From Photobacterium kagoshimensis (lineage in GTDB: Bacteria > Pseudomonadota > Gammaproteobacteria > Enterobacterales > Vibrionaceae), in assembly GCF_050337045.1 (NCBI RefSeq), contig NZ_JAKJSO010000012.1:62001-126000 (forward strand): a stretch of 64,000 nt of DNA, given 5' to 3'. This document shows, one piece after another, positions 34,204 to 41,363 of this stretch. The position numbers were made by a program, and so were the translations under genes. Every line of letters begins with the position of its first letter. Within the stretch, counting starts at the first letter, position 1. Under the pieces are notes generated by a model that saw nothing but the letters and a program-made list of their open reading frames with translations, was not told where the DNA came from and ran no database searches.

Positions 34204-35520
34204 TTACGAGTTAGCAGATACCATCTCAGCAGAACGCATTTTCACTTTAGATACCGAATACACCAAGCTCATCGCTAGCATCACAACAGCAGGCATGATC
34301 CAGCTGGCATAAAAGTTATAAAGCGGTAAGGATTGCTCTAACACGTCATTTAAGCCCGTAGGCATCTTGCCTAGAATATGCAGTGCATCAACGCAACCAA
34401 ACGCCGTTGTTGTGATCACAGTCGCCATCACCGCACCCTGGGTTAAACGCTTACGCACTGGCGCAATAAATAACAACACAATGGCAATTGGGTGTAAGGC
34501 GACAACGACAGGTAAGGTAATCGCTAACAGTTGATCCAAACCAACGTTGGCTACCAAGCCAGACGCAATCATGGTTGCCCATACGCTCGCCTTATACGAT
34601 ACAGAGGTGAATGTACGGCTGTAAAACTCACTGCCCGCTGTCGTTACACCAATGGCGGTCGTTAGGCACGCTAGTACCATTACAGAGCCTAATAACAAAG
34701 TGCCGTAGACACCAAAGTGTAAGGTCGTAAATGCCGTTAAGATTTCACCGCCATTTGAGAAGTCTGCGCCTAAATCCGCGCTGGTGCTCCCAATGTAAGC
34801 TAATGCAATGTAAACCAAGGCCATCGCGACGGCATACATCGCTGCTGCGTAAAAGGTGTATTTCGCAATCGCTTTTGGTGCTGTTACTCCCATACCTTGA
34901 ATTGCACGGAAAATAACCCAACCAAAACCAATAGAGCCCAGTGCATCCATGGTCATGTAGCCTTGGGTTAACCCCTCAGCTAAGGCGTTCTGCTGGTACA
35001 CCTCCGCCGTTGTCGTCACATCACCACCAGGGAAAGCGACGGCGAAAACTCCCAAGGTCGTTAGCATCACAATTAAGACAGGTGTTAACCACTTACCTAA
35101 CGAGTCCACCAGCTTGCCTGGGTACAAAGAAAATAAAATAGCCGCTAAACAAAAAGCTGCAGAGAAAAAAGGAAGGGCGGCATCACCGACAAAAGGGGCA
35201 AAAGTAAATTGATAAGCAACCGTAATAGCACGAGGAATAATGAATGCAGGTCCTATAACAATAAAGACCATCACCCAGAAGCTAGTTGCAACACGGCGAG
35301 GCAGAGCTGCAGTTAGGTTGTCAGAACCATTCACTACAGCGACCATCACTAGCGCCAATGCTGGTAAACCAACGCCCGTTAGCAAAAAGCCAACCATGCC
35401 ACTTAGAAACTGATCACCCGCTTGATAGCCCAAGAAGGGAGGAAAGATTAGATTACCTGCGCCCAAATACATGGCGAAAGTCATAAAGCCTAAAGCGGCG
35501 ATATTGCGTGCACTTAACAT
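34204..35520 (-). CDS. brnQ: Branched-chain amino acid transport system II carrier protein (Na+ or H+ coupled)
   Basis: BrnQ (438 residues) imports leucine, isoleucine and valine. About 12 membrane segments are present. Family landmarks are the N-terminal FMTFAMYLGAGNLIFPPFLG, GVGLPALALVMVAVV, and PRAITVAYQFTFAPF. The length is typical. The start ATG follows GAGGAT. A 270-nt leader with a short peptide rich in Leu/Ile/Val codons and competing hairpins lies upstream, suggesting control by charged branched-chain tRNA. Confidence 0.95.
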   Translation of the reverse strand: MLSARNIAALGFMTFAMYLGAGNLIFPPFLGYQAGDQFLSGMVGFLLTGVGLPALALVMVAVVNGSDNLTAALPRRVATSFWVMVFIVIGPAFIIPRAITVAYQFTFAPFVGDAALPFFSAAFCLAAILFSLYPGKLVDSLGKWLTPVLIVMLTTLGVFAVAFPGGDVTTTAEVYQQNALAEGLTQGYMTMDALGSIGFGWVIFRAIQGMGVTAPKAIAKYTFYAAAMYAVAMALVYIALAYIGSTSADLGADFSNGGEILTAFTTLHFGVYGTLLLGSVMVLACLTTAIGVTTAGSEFYSRTFTSVSYKASVWATMIASGLVANVGLDQLLAITLPVVVALHPIAIVLLFIAPVRKRLTQGAVMATVITTTAFGCVDALHILGKMPTGLNDVLEQSLPLYNFYASWIMPAVVMLAMSLVYSVSKVKMRSAEMVSANS

Positions 35521-35610
35521 AGTTATCCTCGGCGTTTCATTACCAAAGCCCTGATCAATAAGATGACCTAATTGGCTGTGTTTGCATTGGTATATAGGTG
35601 TAGATGAAAT

Positions 35611-35703
35611 CAGCTTGGAGGAAAGTTAGTAAGGAGGGATATTATTGATCTTATTCCTGCCAACTTTCTCAAGCTGACAGAAATTGCGTATAGCCTGTCA
35701 GCT
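35611..35703 (-). promoter_or_regulatory. Mutually exclusive hairpins in the brnQ leader (candidate attenuator)
   Basis: On the minus strand AGCTGACAG (35695-35703) pairs perfectly with CTGTCAGCT (35672-35680), and this hairpin contains the stop codon of the leader peptide. The downstream arm also fits a second, longer hairpin: 35660-35676 pairs with 35611-35629 (CAGCTTGGAGGAAAGTTAG and its near-complement). The two structures share 35672-35676, so only one can form. No T tract follows the second hairpin, so translational or Rho-linked control is as possible as termination. Confidence 0.6.
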
Positions 35704-35790
35704 CCGAATCAGGTTCAGAGAGAGGAGGAGTAGCGCAGGCATCGCAACCAGTGCGATATTCTGACAAATTGTGCGTACAAATGTATTCAC
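35698..35790 (-). CDS. Putative brnQ leader peptide, 30 residues
   Basis: A GTG at 35790, five nt after an AGGAG (35796-35800), opens a 30-codon frame ending with TGA at 35698. The peptide contains VAMPALLLLSLNLIRS at its end. Twelve of 30 residues are Leu, Ile or Val, including four consecutive Leu codons (CTA CTC CTC CTC), close to the stop. The good ribosome-binding site, codon content and placement over the first hairpin are those of an attenuation leader like ilv/leu leaders. It is too short for normal gene finders. Confidence 0.65.
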   Translation of the reverse strand: MNTFVRTICQNIALVAMPALLLLSLNLIRS

Positions 35791-36047
35791 AGTAACTCCT
35801 ACCCTAAACAGGGACTATCCATAATCATAAAAAGAGGTGCATCCTCTTTTCGTTCGATGGCTAATGTTATAAACGTCTCAGCGGTGACAAACAAGCACCA
35901 AAATTAAATAAGTGGTTTGGGTTACACCACAACCACTAACTAGCATATTCAGCTGCTTTTTCATTTAAAAACCAGAACTATTAACTTAACAAGTTAACAA
36001 CAAACGTCGCAGCTTCATATATAGGACAAACGACAAACAATACGCAC
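35791..36047. other. Upstream part of the brnQ-yjaG gap
   Basis: No gene is seen. On the minus strand TTGTTT and TATAAC (35866-35871) are 17 nt apart and could start the brnQ leader transcript. A small hairpin (AAAAGAGG / CCTCTTTT, 35829-35850) lies just downstream of it and looks terminator-like. 35880-36040 is AT-rich with nothing further recognised. Confidence 0.4.
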
Positions 36048-36071
36048 AAAAAAGGAGCCATTTGGCTCCTT
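36048..36071 (-). terminator. Terminator of yjaG
   Basis: On the minus strand AAGGAGCC and GGCTCCTT pair around a four-base loop and run into six Ts, 27 nt after the yjaG stop. Confidence 0.9.
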
Positions 36072-36097
36072 AATGGATTGATGCGCTTTTATAAAGC

Positions 36098-36685
36098 CTA
36101 TAGCGCGATACCAATGTTGCTTACTGGTTCATCACGTAATTCTTCGCGAAGGCTGCGGATTAATTCAATATCGCGTTTTTCCGCATCTTTTAGCGCACGG
36201 AAGATAGCCCACTGTACATCCCACTCTTCACATACCGCTTCATTTTCTTTTTGGTTCTCGTTGGTGATCTCTTCACCCGAACGCGCCATTTCTAAATCAG
36301 CTACAGTTTCTGCCGACAGCGAGCTGATCTTATTGATCGTCTCCAGCATAAGATCACGATCCAGCATCGCATGGAGTAAATCGGCCAGTGCAACACAGGC
36401 ATCAATCGCTGGGTTAACCGCATAAAGATCGAAATCATCAGCGCTTGGCACCATATCTTCAAGCTTTTCTAGCTGCTTCTCGAAATTAATCTTCGCTGAT
36501 TTAACCGTTAGGATCTCCCAAATACTATCAAGGATAATACGGTAGGTATAAGCATCGGCAAACTCCGTTTCCTCACAGAACAGCACATAATTGGGGTACA
36601 TACGTTCACATAACGACACCATAAAAGTAAGGTGTTGCCACGGTTCTAATTTCTCTAAACGAAGCTGAACTGGATTTTTTAGCAT
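36098..36685 (-). CDS. yjaG: YjaG family protein (DUF416)
   Basis: This 195-residue cytoplasmic protein matches E. coli YjaG closely in pattern: MLKNPVQLRLEKLEPWQH at the start, CERMYPNYVLFCEET, PSADDFDLYAVNPAIDACVAL, and EEWDVQWAIFRAL. The ATG at 36685 gives the family start and length; an in-frame TTG nine codons upstream is not conserved. In E. coli yjaG lies between hemE/nfi and hupA, the same neighbourhood. The function is unknown. Confidence 0.92.
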   Translation of the reverse strand: MLKNPVQLRLEKLEPWQHLTFMVSLCERMYPNYVLFCEETEFADAYTYRIILDSIWEILTVKSAKINFEKQLEKLEDMVPSADDFDLYAVNPAIDACVALADLLHAMLDRDLMLETINKISSLSAETVADLEMARSGEEITNENQKENEAVCEEWDVQWAIFRALKDAEKRDIELIRSLREELRDEPVSNIGIAL

Positions 36686-36815
36686 GGAATAATCTGCGAT
36701 AGTGGTTTGCAACGGATTCTACTTGATAATACCAAGCTGAACAATTAACTACGGGCTTCAACAGCAAGATCGATAAGAATCCCACCATATATCATCAGCC
36801 CAAAAGGAAAATGGC

Positions 36816-37727
36816 ATGCACAAGGTAATGATCGTCTCACGTCAACATCGGGTTTACCGCGATTTACTCAATCATGCAGCCTTACCAAACTTAACGGTGA
36901 CCGACGATCCTCAACAAGCCACTATCATTTTAGCGGATCCACCACGGATTGCGGATCAACTTAATAACTATCCAAAGTTACAATGGCTCCAATCCACCTT
37001 TGCAGGGGTTGATGCGCTAACAGCACCTCAGTTGCGCCAAGATTATCGCTTAACCAATGTTCGTGGCTACTTTGGTCAGCTGATCAGTGAATATGTGCTG
37101 GGTTTTCTGATCGACCGTTTTCGCCATATCAGTCATTATCAGCAGCTCGACCAACAACAGATATGGCAACCCCAGCCTTATCGTTCACTCACTGATCTGA
37201 AAATGGTTATCTTAGGAACAGGTTCGATTGGGGCGCACTTAGCCCAAGCAAGCCAAGCATTCGGTTTAACCGTTATTGGGGTTAACCGCCGAGGTCATCA
37301 TGATAACCCTGCCTTTACTCACTGCTATTCTCATGATGCACTCAGTGATGCTTTGGCTCAGGCTGATGTCATCGTCTCAACCTTACCAGCGACCACAGAG
37401 ACCGATGATTTGCTCAATGCCACCAGCCTACAAGCGTGTAAGCAGGCACTGCTATTTAATGTAGGGCGCGGCAATGCCATCTGCGAGCATGGGTTGTTAA
37501 CCGCCATCAAACAGGGCCACATTACCCACGCGTACTTGGATGTCTTTAAACAAGAGCCTTTACCACCCGCACATCCATTCTGGGCAAGTGAACACATCAC
37601 GATTACGCCACACATCGCAGCGGAAAGTTTTCCCGAGCAAGTTATGACTATCTTTAGCGAAAACTACCACCGTTTCCGTCAGCAACAAGCGCTACAATAC
37701 TCAGTAGACTTCCAACAAGGCTACTAA
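36816..37727 (+). CDS. D-isomer-specific 2-hydroxyacid dehydrogenase
   Basis: This 303-residue NAD(P)-dependent oxidoreductase reduces 2-oxoacids or oxidises D-2-hydroxyacids. A substrate-binding part (1-95, 280-303) surrounds a Rossmann domain with VILGTGSIGAHLAQ (about 130-143). Catalytic positions are the Arg of NVGRGNAI (about 219-226), the Glu of DVFKQEPLP and the His of TPHIAAES. It belongs to the GhrA/GhrB-like glyoxylate/hydroxypyruvate reductase group, but the substrate is not fixed by sequence. The UDG-like gene starts 6 nt downstream. Confidence 0.88.
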   Translation: MHKVMIVSRQHRVYRDLLNHAALPNLTVTDDPQQATIILADPPRIADQLNNYPKLQWLQSTFAGVDALTAPQLRQDYRLTNVRGYFGQLISEYVLGFLIDRFRHISHYQQLDQQQIWQPQPYRSLTDLKMVILGTGSIGAHLAQASQAFGLTVIGVNRRGHHDNPAFTHCYSHDALSDALAQADVIVSTLPATTETDDLLNATSLQACKQALLFNVGRGNAICEHGLLTAIKQGHITHAYLDVFKQEPLPPAHPFWASEHITITPHIAAESFPEQVMTIFSENYHRFRQQQALQYSVDFQQGY

Positions 37728-37733
37728 CACAAG

Positions 37734-38318
37734 ATGACGCAACATTTTAGCAACCTGCTAGATCGTGTGCGCGCGTGCACGATCTGCCACGATCATCTCC
37801 CATTGGGTCCTCGCCCTATTGTTCAAGCAAACCCACAAGCAAAGTTACTGATCATTGGGCAAGCGCCTGGCACTCGCGTGCATGAAACTGGGATACCATG
37901 GAATGACCCCAGCGGTGAGCGGTTGCGTACTTGGCTCGATCTCCCACCGGAACAATTCTACGATGCGAGTCAAATTGCGATTATGCCAATGGGACTCTGC
38001 TACCCAGGCAAAGGAAAATCGGGCGATTTACCACCGCGCCCCGAATGTGCACCTCACTGGCATCCTCAATTATTGCCTGCGCTTCCCAATATAGGAATGA
38101 CGTTGCTCATTGGCCAATACGCACAAAACCACTATCTGACGAATAAACCGAAAACACTGACAGAAACGGTTAAGCAGTGGCAAACATGGGCGCCACATTA
38201 TTTGCCCTTACCGCATCCGTCACCTCGCAATACGCTGTGGCTTAAACGTAACCCGTGGTTTGAAGAAGACGTAGTGCCTTATATCCGTGACTACGTCCAC
38301 CAGCATCTGAAGCTGTAA
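37734..38318 (+). CDS. Uracil-DNA glycosylase superfamily protein with four-Cys Fe-S pattern
   Basis: This 194-residue protein has the UDG fold motifs GQAPGTRVHE (about 42-51) and HPSPRN. Cysteines at 15, 18, 89 and 105 (CxxC, then C-x15-C) reproduce the spacing of the 4Fe-4S ligands in family 4 UDGs such as the Archaeoglobus enzyme. The first motif has Gln where family 4 has Glu (GEAPG), so catalytic activity on uracil is uncertain. It probably acts in base-excision repair. It is co-transcribed with the hydroxyacid dehydrogenase (6-nt gap). Confidence 0.8.
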   Translation: MTQHFSNLLDRVRACTICHDHLPLGPRPIVQANPQAKLLIIGQAPGTRVHETGIPWNDPSGERLRTWLDLPPEQFYDASQIAIMPMGLCYPGKGKSGDLPPRPECAPHWHPQLLPALPNIGMTLLIGQYAQNHYLTNKPKTLTETVKQWQTWAPHYLPLPHPSPRNTLWLKRNPWFEEDVVPYIRDYVHQHLKL

Positions 38319-38333
38319 CGCTCTCTCTTGGTA

Positions 38334-38366
38334 CAAAAAAGCCCACACCGTAGAAGGAGTGGGCTA
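38334..38366 (-). terminator. Terminator of hemE
   Basis: On the minus strand GCCCAC and GTGGGC pair around a 12-nt loop and run into six Ts. On the plus strand it may also end the UDG-like gene weakly. Confidence 0.8.
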
Positions 38367-38431
38367 TTTCGTCGTCTTTATATCACGCGTCGCCTCAAAA
38401 CAGCGAAGGTTAAGCGCAAAGCATTAACGTA

Positions 38432-39499
38432 TTATTTGTGGTACGGCTTAGACAGCTCGTGTACTGCCTCCACAAATACACCTGCATTTTCAGGCGGCAC
38501 ATCAAGGTGAATGCCGTGGCCTAGGTTAAAGACATGGCCTGTACCTTCATCACCGTAACCTTCAAGAATCGTCGCCACTTCTTGACGAATACGCTCAGGT
38601 TGGGCGTAAAGCATAGAAGGATCCATGTTGCCTTGCAGTGCAACTTTATCGCCAATGCGTGCTTTGGCATCCGCAATGTTAATCGTCCAATCTAGACCAA
38701 CCGCGTCACAGCCTGTTGCTGCGATTTGCTCTAACCACATGCCACCATTTTTGGTGAATAGGGTCACAGGTACACGACGGCCTTCGTTTTCACGGATCAG
38801 ACCATCGACAATCTTGTGCATGTAACGCAGTGAGAACTCGTTGTAATCACGTGGGGTTAATACACCGCCCCATGTATCAAATACCATCACAGATTGCGCA
38901 CCCGCTTTGATTTGGGCGTTCAAGTATTCAATAACGCTATCCGCTAGCTTATCAAGCAGTAGGTGCAGGGTTTGTGGCTCTGCATACATCATCTTCTTGA
39001 TCTTGGTGAAGGCTTTTGAACTACCACCTTCAACCATGTAGGTCGCTAGCGTCCATGGGCTACCAGAGAAACCGATTAACGGCACTTCACCTTGAAGATC
39101 TTTTCGGATCTGGCGCACTGCATTCATAACGTACTGCAGTTCACCTTCTGGATCTGGTAAGCCAATCTTGTCGACGTCTGCTTTACAGGTAATTGGGCGC
39201 TCAAATTTAGGGCCTTCACCCGCTTCAAAGTAAAGACCAAGACCCATCGCATCTGGAATGGTCAGAATGTCTGAGAATAGGATCGCCGCATCAAGCGGGA
39301 AACGACGCAATGGCTGAAGCGTTACCTCACTGGCCAACTCAGCATTCTTACATAGCGACATGAAATCACCAGCAACGCTACGTGTTGCACGGTATTCTGG
39401 AAGATAACGGCCAGCTTGACGCATCATCCACACAGGGGTGCAATCTACAGGTTGCTTCAGCAACGCACGTAGGTAACGGTCATTCTTTAATTCGCTCAT
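38432..39499 (-). CDS. hemE: Uroporphyrinogen decarboxylase
   Basis: HemE (355 residues) converts uroporphyrinogen III to coproporphyrinogen III in heme synthesis. The signature TPVWMMRQAGRYLPEYR is at about 21-37, and GFSGSPWTLATYMVEGG is the second family motif. The start MSELKNDRYL at 39499 is preceded by GGAG at six nt; an in-frame ATG four codons upstream has no ribosome-binding site. The length equals E. coli HemE. An extended -10 promoter lies just upstream. Confidence 0.97.
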   Translation of the reverse strand: MSELKNDRYLRALLKQPVDCTPVWMMRQAGRYLPEYRATRSVAGDFMSLCKNAELASEVTLQPLRRFPLDAAILFSDILTIPDAMGLGLYFEAGEGPKFERPITCKADVDKIGLPDPEGELQYVMNAVRQIRKDLQGEVPLIGFSGSPWTLATYMVEGGSSKAFTKIKKMMYAEPQTLHLLLDKLADSVIEYLNAQIKAGAQSVMVFDTWGGVLTPRDYNEFSLRYMHKIVDGLIRENEGRRVPVTLFTKNGGMWLEQIAATGCDAVGLDWTINIADAKARIGDKVALQGNMDPSMLYAQPERIRQEVATILEGYGDEGTGHVFNLGHGIHLDVPPENAGVFVEAVHELSKPYHK

Positions 39500-39529
39500 T
39501 TGAAACTCCATGGGTAAATTCTGCCGCGT

Positions 39530-39538
39530 ATTGTATCA
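39530..39538 (-). promoter_or_regulatory. Candidate extended -10 promoter of hemE
   Basis: On the minus strand TGATACAAT gives an extended -10 (TGn-TACAAT) about 30 nt before the hemE ATG. No good -35 is present, as is acceptable with an extended -10. Confidence 0.5.
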
Positions 39539-39609
39539 CTCCCGAGCGGCAACAAAAGAGGGCAATTGTTAAGCAGATCAAGTTTACTGCAACATTCTGA
39601 TTACTCTAT

Positions 39610-39639
39610 TTGTGAGAGAGCCATGAGACATGATACAAA
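39610..39639 (+). promoter_or_regulatory. Candidate promoter of the hemE-nudC intergenic small RNA
   Basis: TTGTGA (39610-39615) and TACAAA (39634-39639) are 18 nt apart on the plus strand, predicting a start near 39646. Each box matches four of six consensus positions, so this is weaker evidence than the terminator downstream. Confidence 0.4.
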
Positions 39640-39645
39640 ACTGGC

Positions 39646-39724
39646 GTGCTAGCAATAATAACAACTACTTACTCATTAAAGAGTAACGAATCACACCTTA
39701 TCCCTCCCTTCGGAGGGTTTTTTT
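39646..39724 (+). ncRNA. Candidate small RNA between hemE and nudC
   Basis: The plus strand of this gap carries a strong intrinsic terminator (CCCTCC-CTTC-GGAGGG followed by seven Ts, 39702-39724), although no plus-strand gene lies upstream. The neighbouring genes hemE and nudC both run leftward. Ahead of it are an unstructured stretch with AGCAATAATAAC, a hairpin TTACTC-ATTAAA-GAGTAA (39669-39686) and a promoter-like pair. The predicted RNA of about 79 nt has the usual layout of an Hfq-dependent sRNA: open 5' part, one hairpin, A/U-rich linker and a terminator with a U tail. I do not recognise it as a known sRNA. Confidence 0.55.
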
Positions 39725-39754
39725 ATCTATGATCCCCCTCCTACTCCTTTAGGG

Positions 39755-40531
39755 TTATTTCATTTGCTCAAGTGATAATTCGATAAGGTAACGAGCGATT
39801 GTTCCCTTAGGAGCAACGTCAGGCAGTGTATCTTTAGTCGCCCACACCGCATCACTCAACTCGGTATAATCTGGTTTTAATTCACCACTTTGATAATCTG
39901 CTAAAAAGCCCATCATTAAATTAGATGGAAATGCCCAAGGCTGACTGCCGACATAACGGATATTACTGACAGTGATCCCCGTTTCTTCTAACACTTCACG
40001 GGCGACACATTGCTCTAACGTTTCTCCCGCTTCAACAAAACCAGCAATTACGGTGTACATACCTGTCTTATGGCGCGGGTGCTGTGCTAACAACAACTCA
40101 TCACCACGACGTACTGCAACAATCACACATGGCGATACTCTCGGATAATGGTGGCTATCGCATTGCTGGCACACCATGGCGATTTCACGCTGACCAAGCT
40201 GGCACTGACCACCGCATGACGAACAATACTGCTGATTATGTAGCATGTGAGACAGCTGCGTTGCACGGCCAGCTAAATCAAATAAGGCTGGCGGTACATT
40301 CAATAATTCACGTTGGCTGTGAAAATCTGCGCAATCAACCTCTTCGGGAGCTTCTAGCCAATAGACAGCGTGATTGTCATACTCACCAATTTTTCTTGCA
40401 GCATCAGTACTAAACACTAGTTCTGATTTGCTGAGCAGTGGAAGATTGCCCTGTGGAAGGTAAAGCTTACGATCTTGCACTACACACCAATACGCTATTT
40501 CTTGTTTATTTAACATCAATGTTACATCCAT
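39755..40531 (-). CDS. nudC: NADH pyrophosphatase / NAD-capped RNA hydrolase
   Basis: NudC (258 residues) hydrolyses NADH and removes NAD caps from RNA. A zinc ribbon with CxxC pairs (CSSCGGQC and CQQC, about 103-125) precedes the Nudix box GFVEAGETLEQCVAREVLEE plus TGI (about 165-187). The family-specific SQPWAFPSNLM follows (about 198-208), which distinguishes NudC from other Nudix proteins. The start ATG has AAGGATGG upstream. hemE lies downstream as in E. coli. Confidence 0.95.
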   Translation of the reverse strand: MDVTLMLNKQEIAYWCVVQDRKLYLPQGNLPLLSKSELVFSTDAARKIGEYDNHAVYWLEAPEEVDCADFHSQRELLNVPPALFDLAGRATQLSHMLHNQQYCSSCGGQCQLGQREIAMVCQQCDSHHYPRVSPCVIVAVRRGDELLLAQHPRHKTGMYTVIAGFVEAGETLEQCVAREVLEETGITVSNIRYVGSQPWAFPSNLMMGFLADYQSGELKPDYTELSDAVWATKDTLPDVAPKGTIARYLIELSLEQMK

Positions 40532-40666
40532 CCTTGCAGGGTACCGTTTTTACTGGCAATCTAAACTTGATAACGGAATATGAATCCGCATACAAGGTTC
40601 TCTTTATTAAGAGTTTCATAGGTATAGTATCTTGTTAGGATACTGCTAGATCATGAGGGCATGATC

Positions 40667-41149
40667 ATGTTGAGTAAATTTGAGCAAGTACAACAACAAT
40701 GGGGCGGCACCAGCGACGTCATTGACCACTGGTTAATGTCACGTCAACAGTTGCTGATTGATTACTGTAAACTTGCGGGGCTACCACCCTTTGAAAGCAG
40801 TAAAAATCAACTACCTGAAGCCTCTCAACTACAACTCTTCTCGCAACAACTCGTCGATTATATCTCTGCTGGCCACTTTAAAATCTATGACATGGTCATG
40901 GCTCGCTGGAACGATACAGGCTATTCACCAACTGAAGATATTTCCCAGCTATATGTCAGAATTACCCAAACGACCGATCCTCTATTAAATTTCGCTGACC
41001 GATATTGCGATGCTGATGAAGCCACAGCAATGGATAATTTTGATCTGCACTTATCCGCAGTAGGTGAGCTTATTGAGCAACGTTTTGCGCTTGAAGATAA
41101 GCTGATTGAGTTAATCAGCGAAAGTTTGGCTTGCCCTCCGGGCGCATAA
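40667..41149 (+). CDS. rsd: Regulator of sigma D (anti-sigma-70 factor)
   Basis: Rsd (160 residues) binds region 4 of sigma-70 and lowers its use in stationary phase. The sequence is helical, with family landmarks VIDHWLMSRQQLLIDYCKLAG, LVDYISAGHFKIYDMV and FADRYCDA. The ATG at 40667 has GAGGG seven nt upstream; an ATG at 40661 is too close to it. It diverges from nudC, exactly the E. coli rsd-nudC arrangement, and converges on rpoC. Confidence 0.93.
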   Translation: MLSKFEQVQQQWGGTSDVIDHWLMSRQQLLIDYCKLAGLPPFESSKNQLPEASQLQLFSQQLVDYISAGHFKIYDMVMARWNDTGYSPTEDISQLYVRITQTTDPLLNFADRYCDADEATAMDNFDLHLSAVGELIEQRFALEDKLIELISESLACPPGA

Positions 41150-41162
41150 AAGCCAACGCACG

Positions 41163-41206
41163 ACAGGTAACGATGAGGCAGCTAAGCTGCTTCTCGTTGT
41201 GTCTGT
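41163..41206 (+). terminator. Long imperfect hairpin downstream of rsd
   Basis: ACAG, AACGA and GCAGC segments at 41163-41182 pair with GCTGC, TCGTT and CTGT at 41186-41206 around TAA. No T run follows, so it is a 3'-end stabilising stem or Rho-linked end rather than a proven terminator. Confidence 0.4.
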
Positions 41207-41309
41207 AATATCACATTATCTGCCACATCTTGATGAAAGCAAGTGTCGCCCTCGACACAGCTATCCACCAGCTAGCGCCTTATATCTCATTCATAAACAG
41301 CAGAAAACA

Positions 41310-41336
41310 AAAAGGCATCCCGAAGGATGCCTTTTT
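41310..41336. terminator. Terminator of the rpoBC operon
   Basis: AAAAAGGCATCC and GGATGCCTTTTT form a perfect stem around CGAA, 28 nt after the rpoC stop. A and T runs on both sides let it also stop rsd transcription. Confidence 0.95.
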
Positions 41337-41363
41337 AATATCAATCAAGTATGACTACGATGA

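Noticed and set aside
35641..35830. Possible riboswitch (e.g. TPP-like) upstream of brnQ
   Set aside because: No known aptamer core was recognised; the structure is better explained by the leader peptide and competing hairpins.
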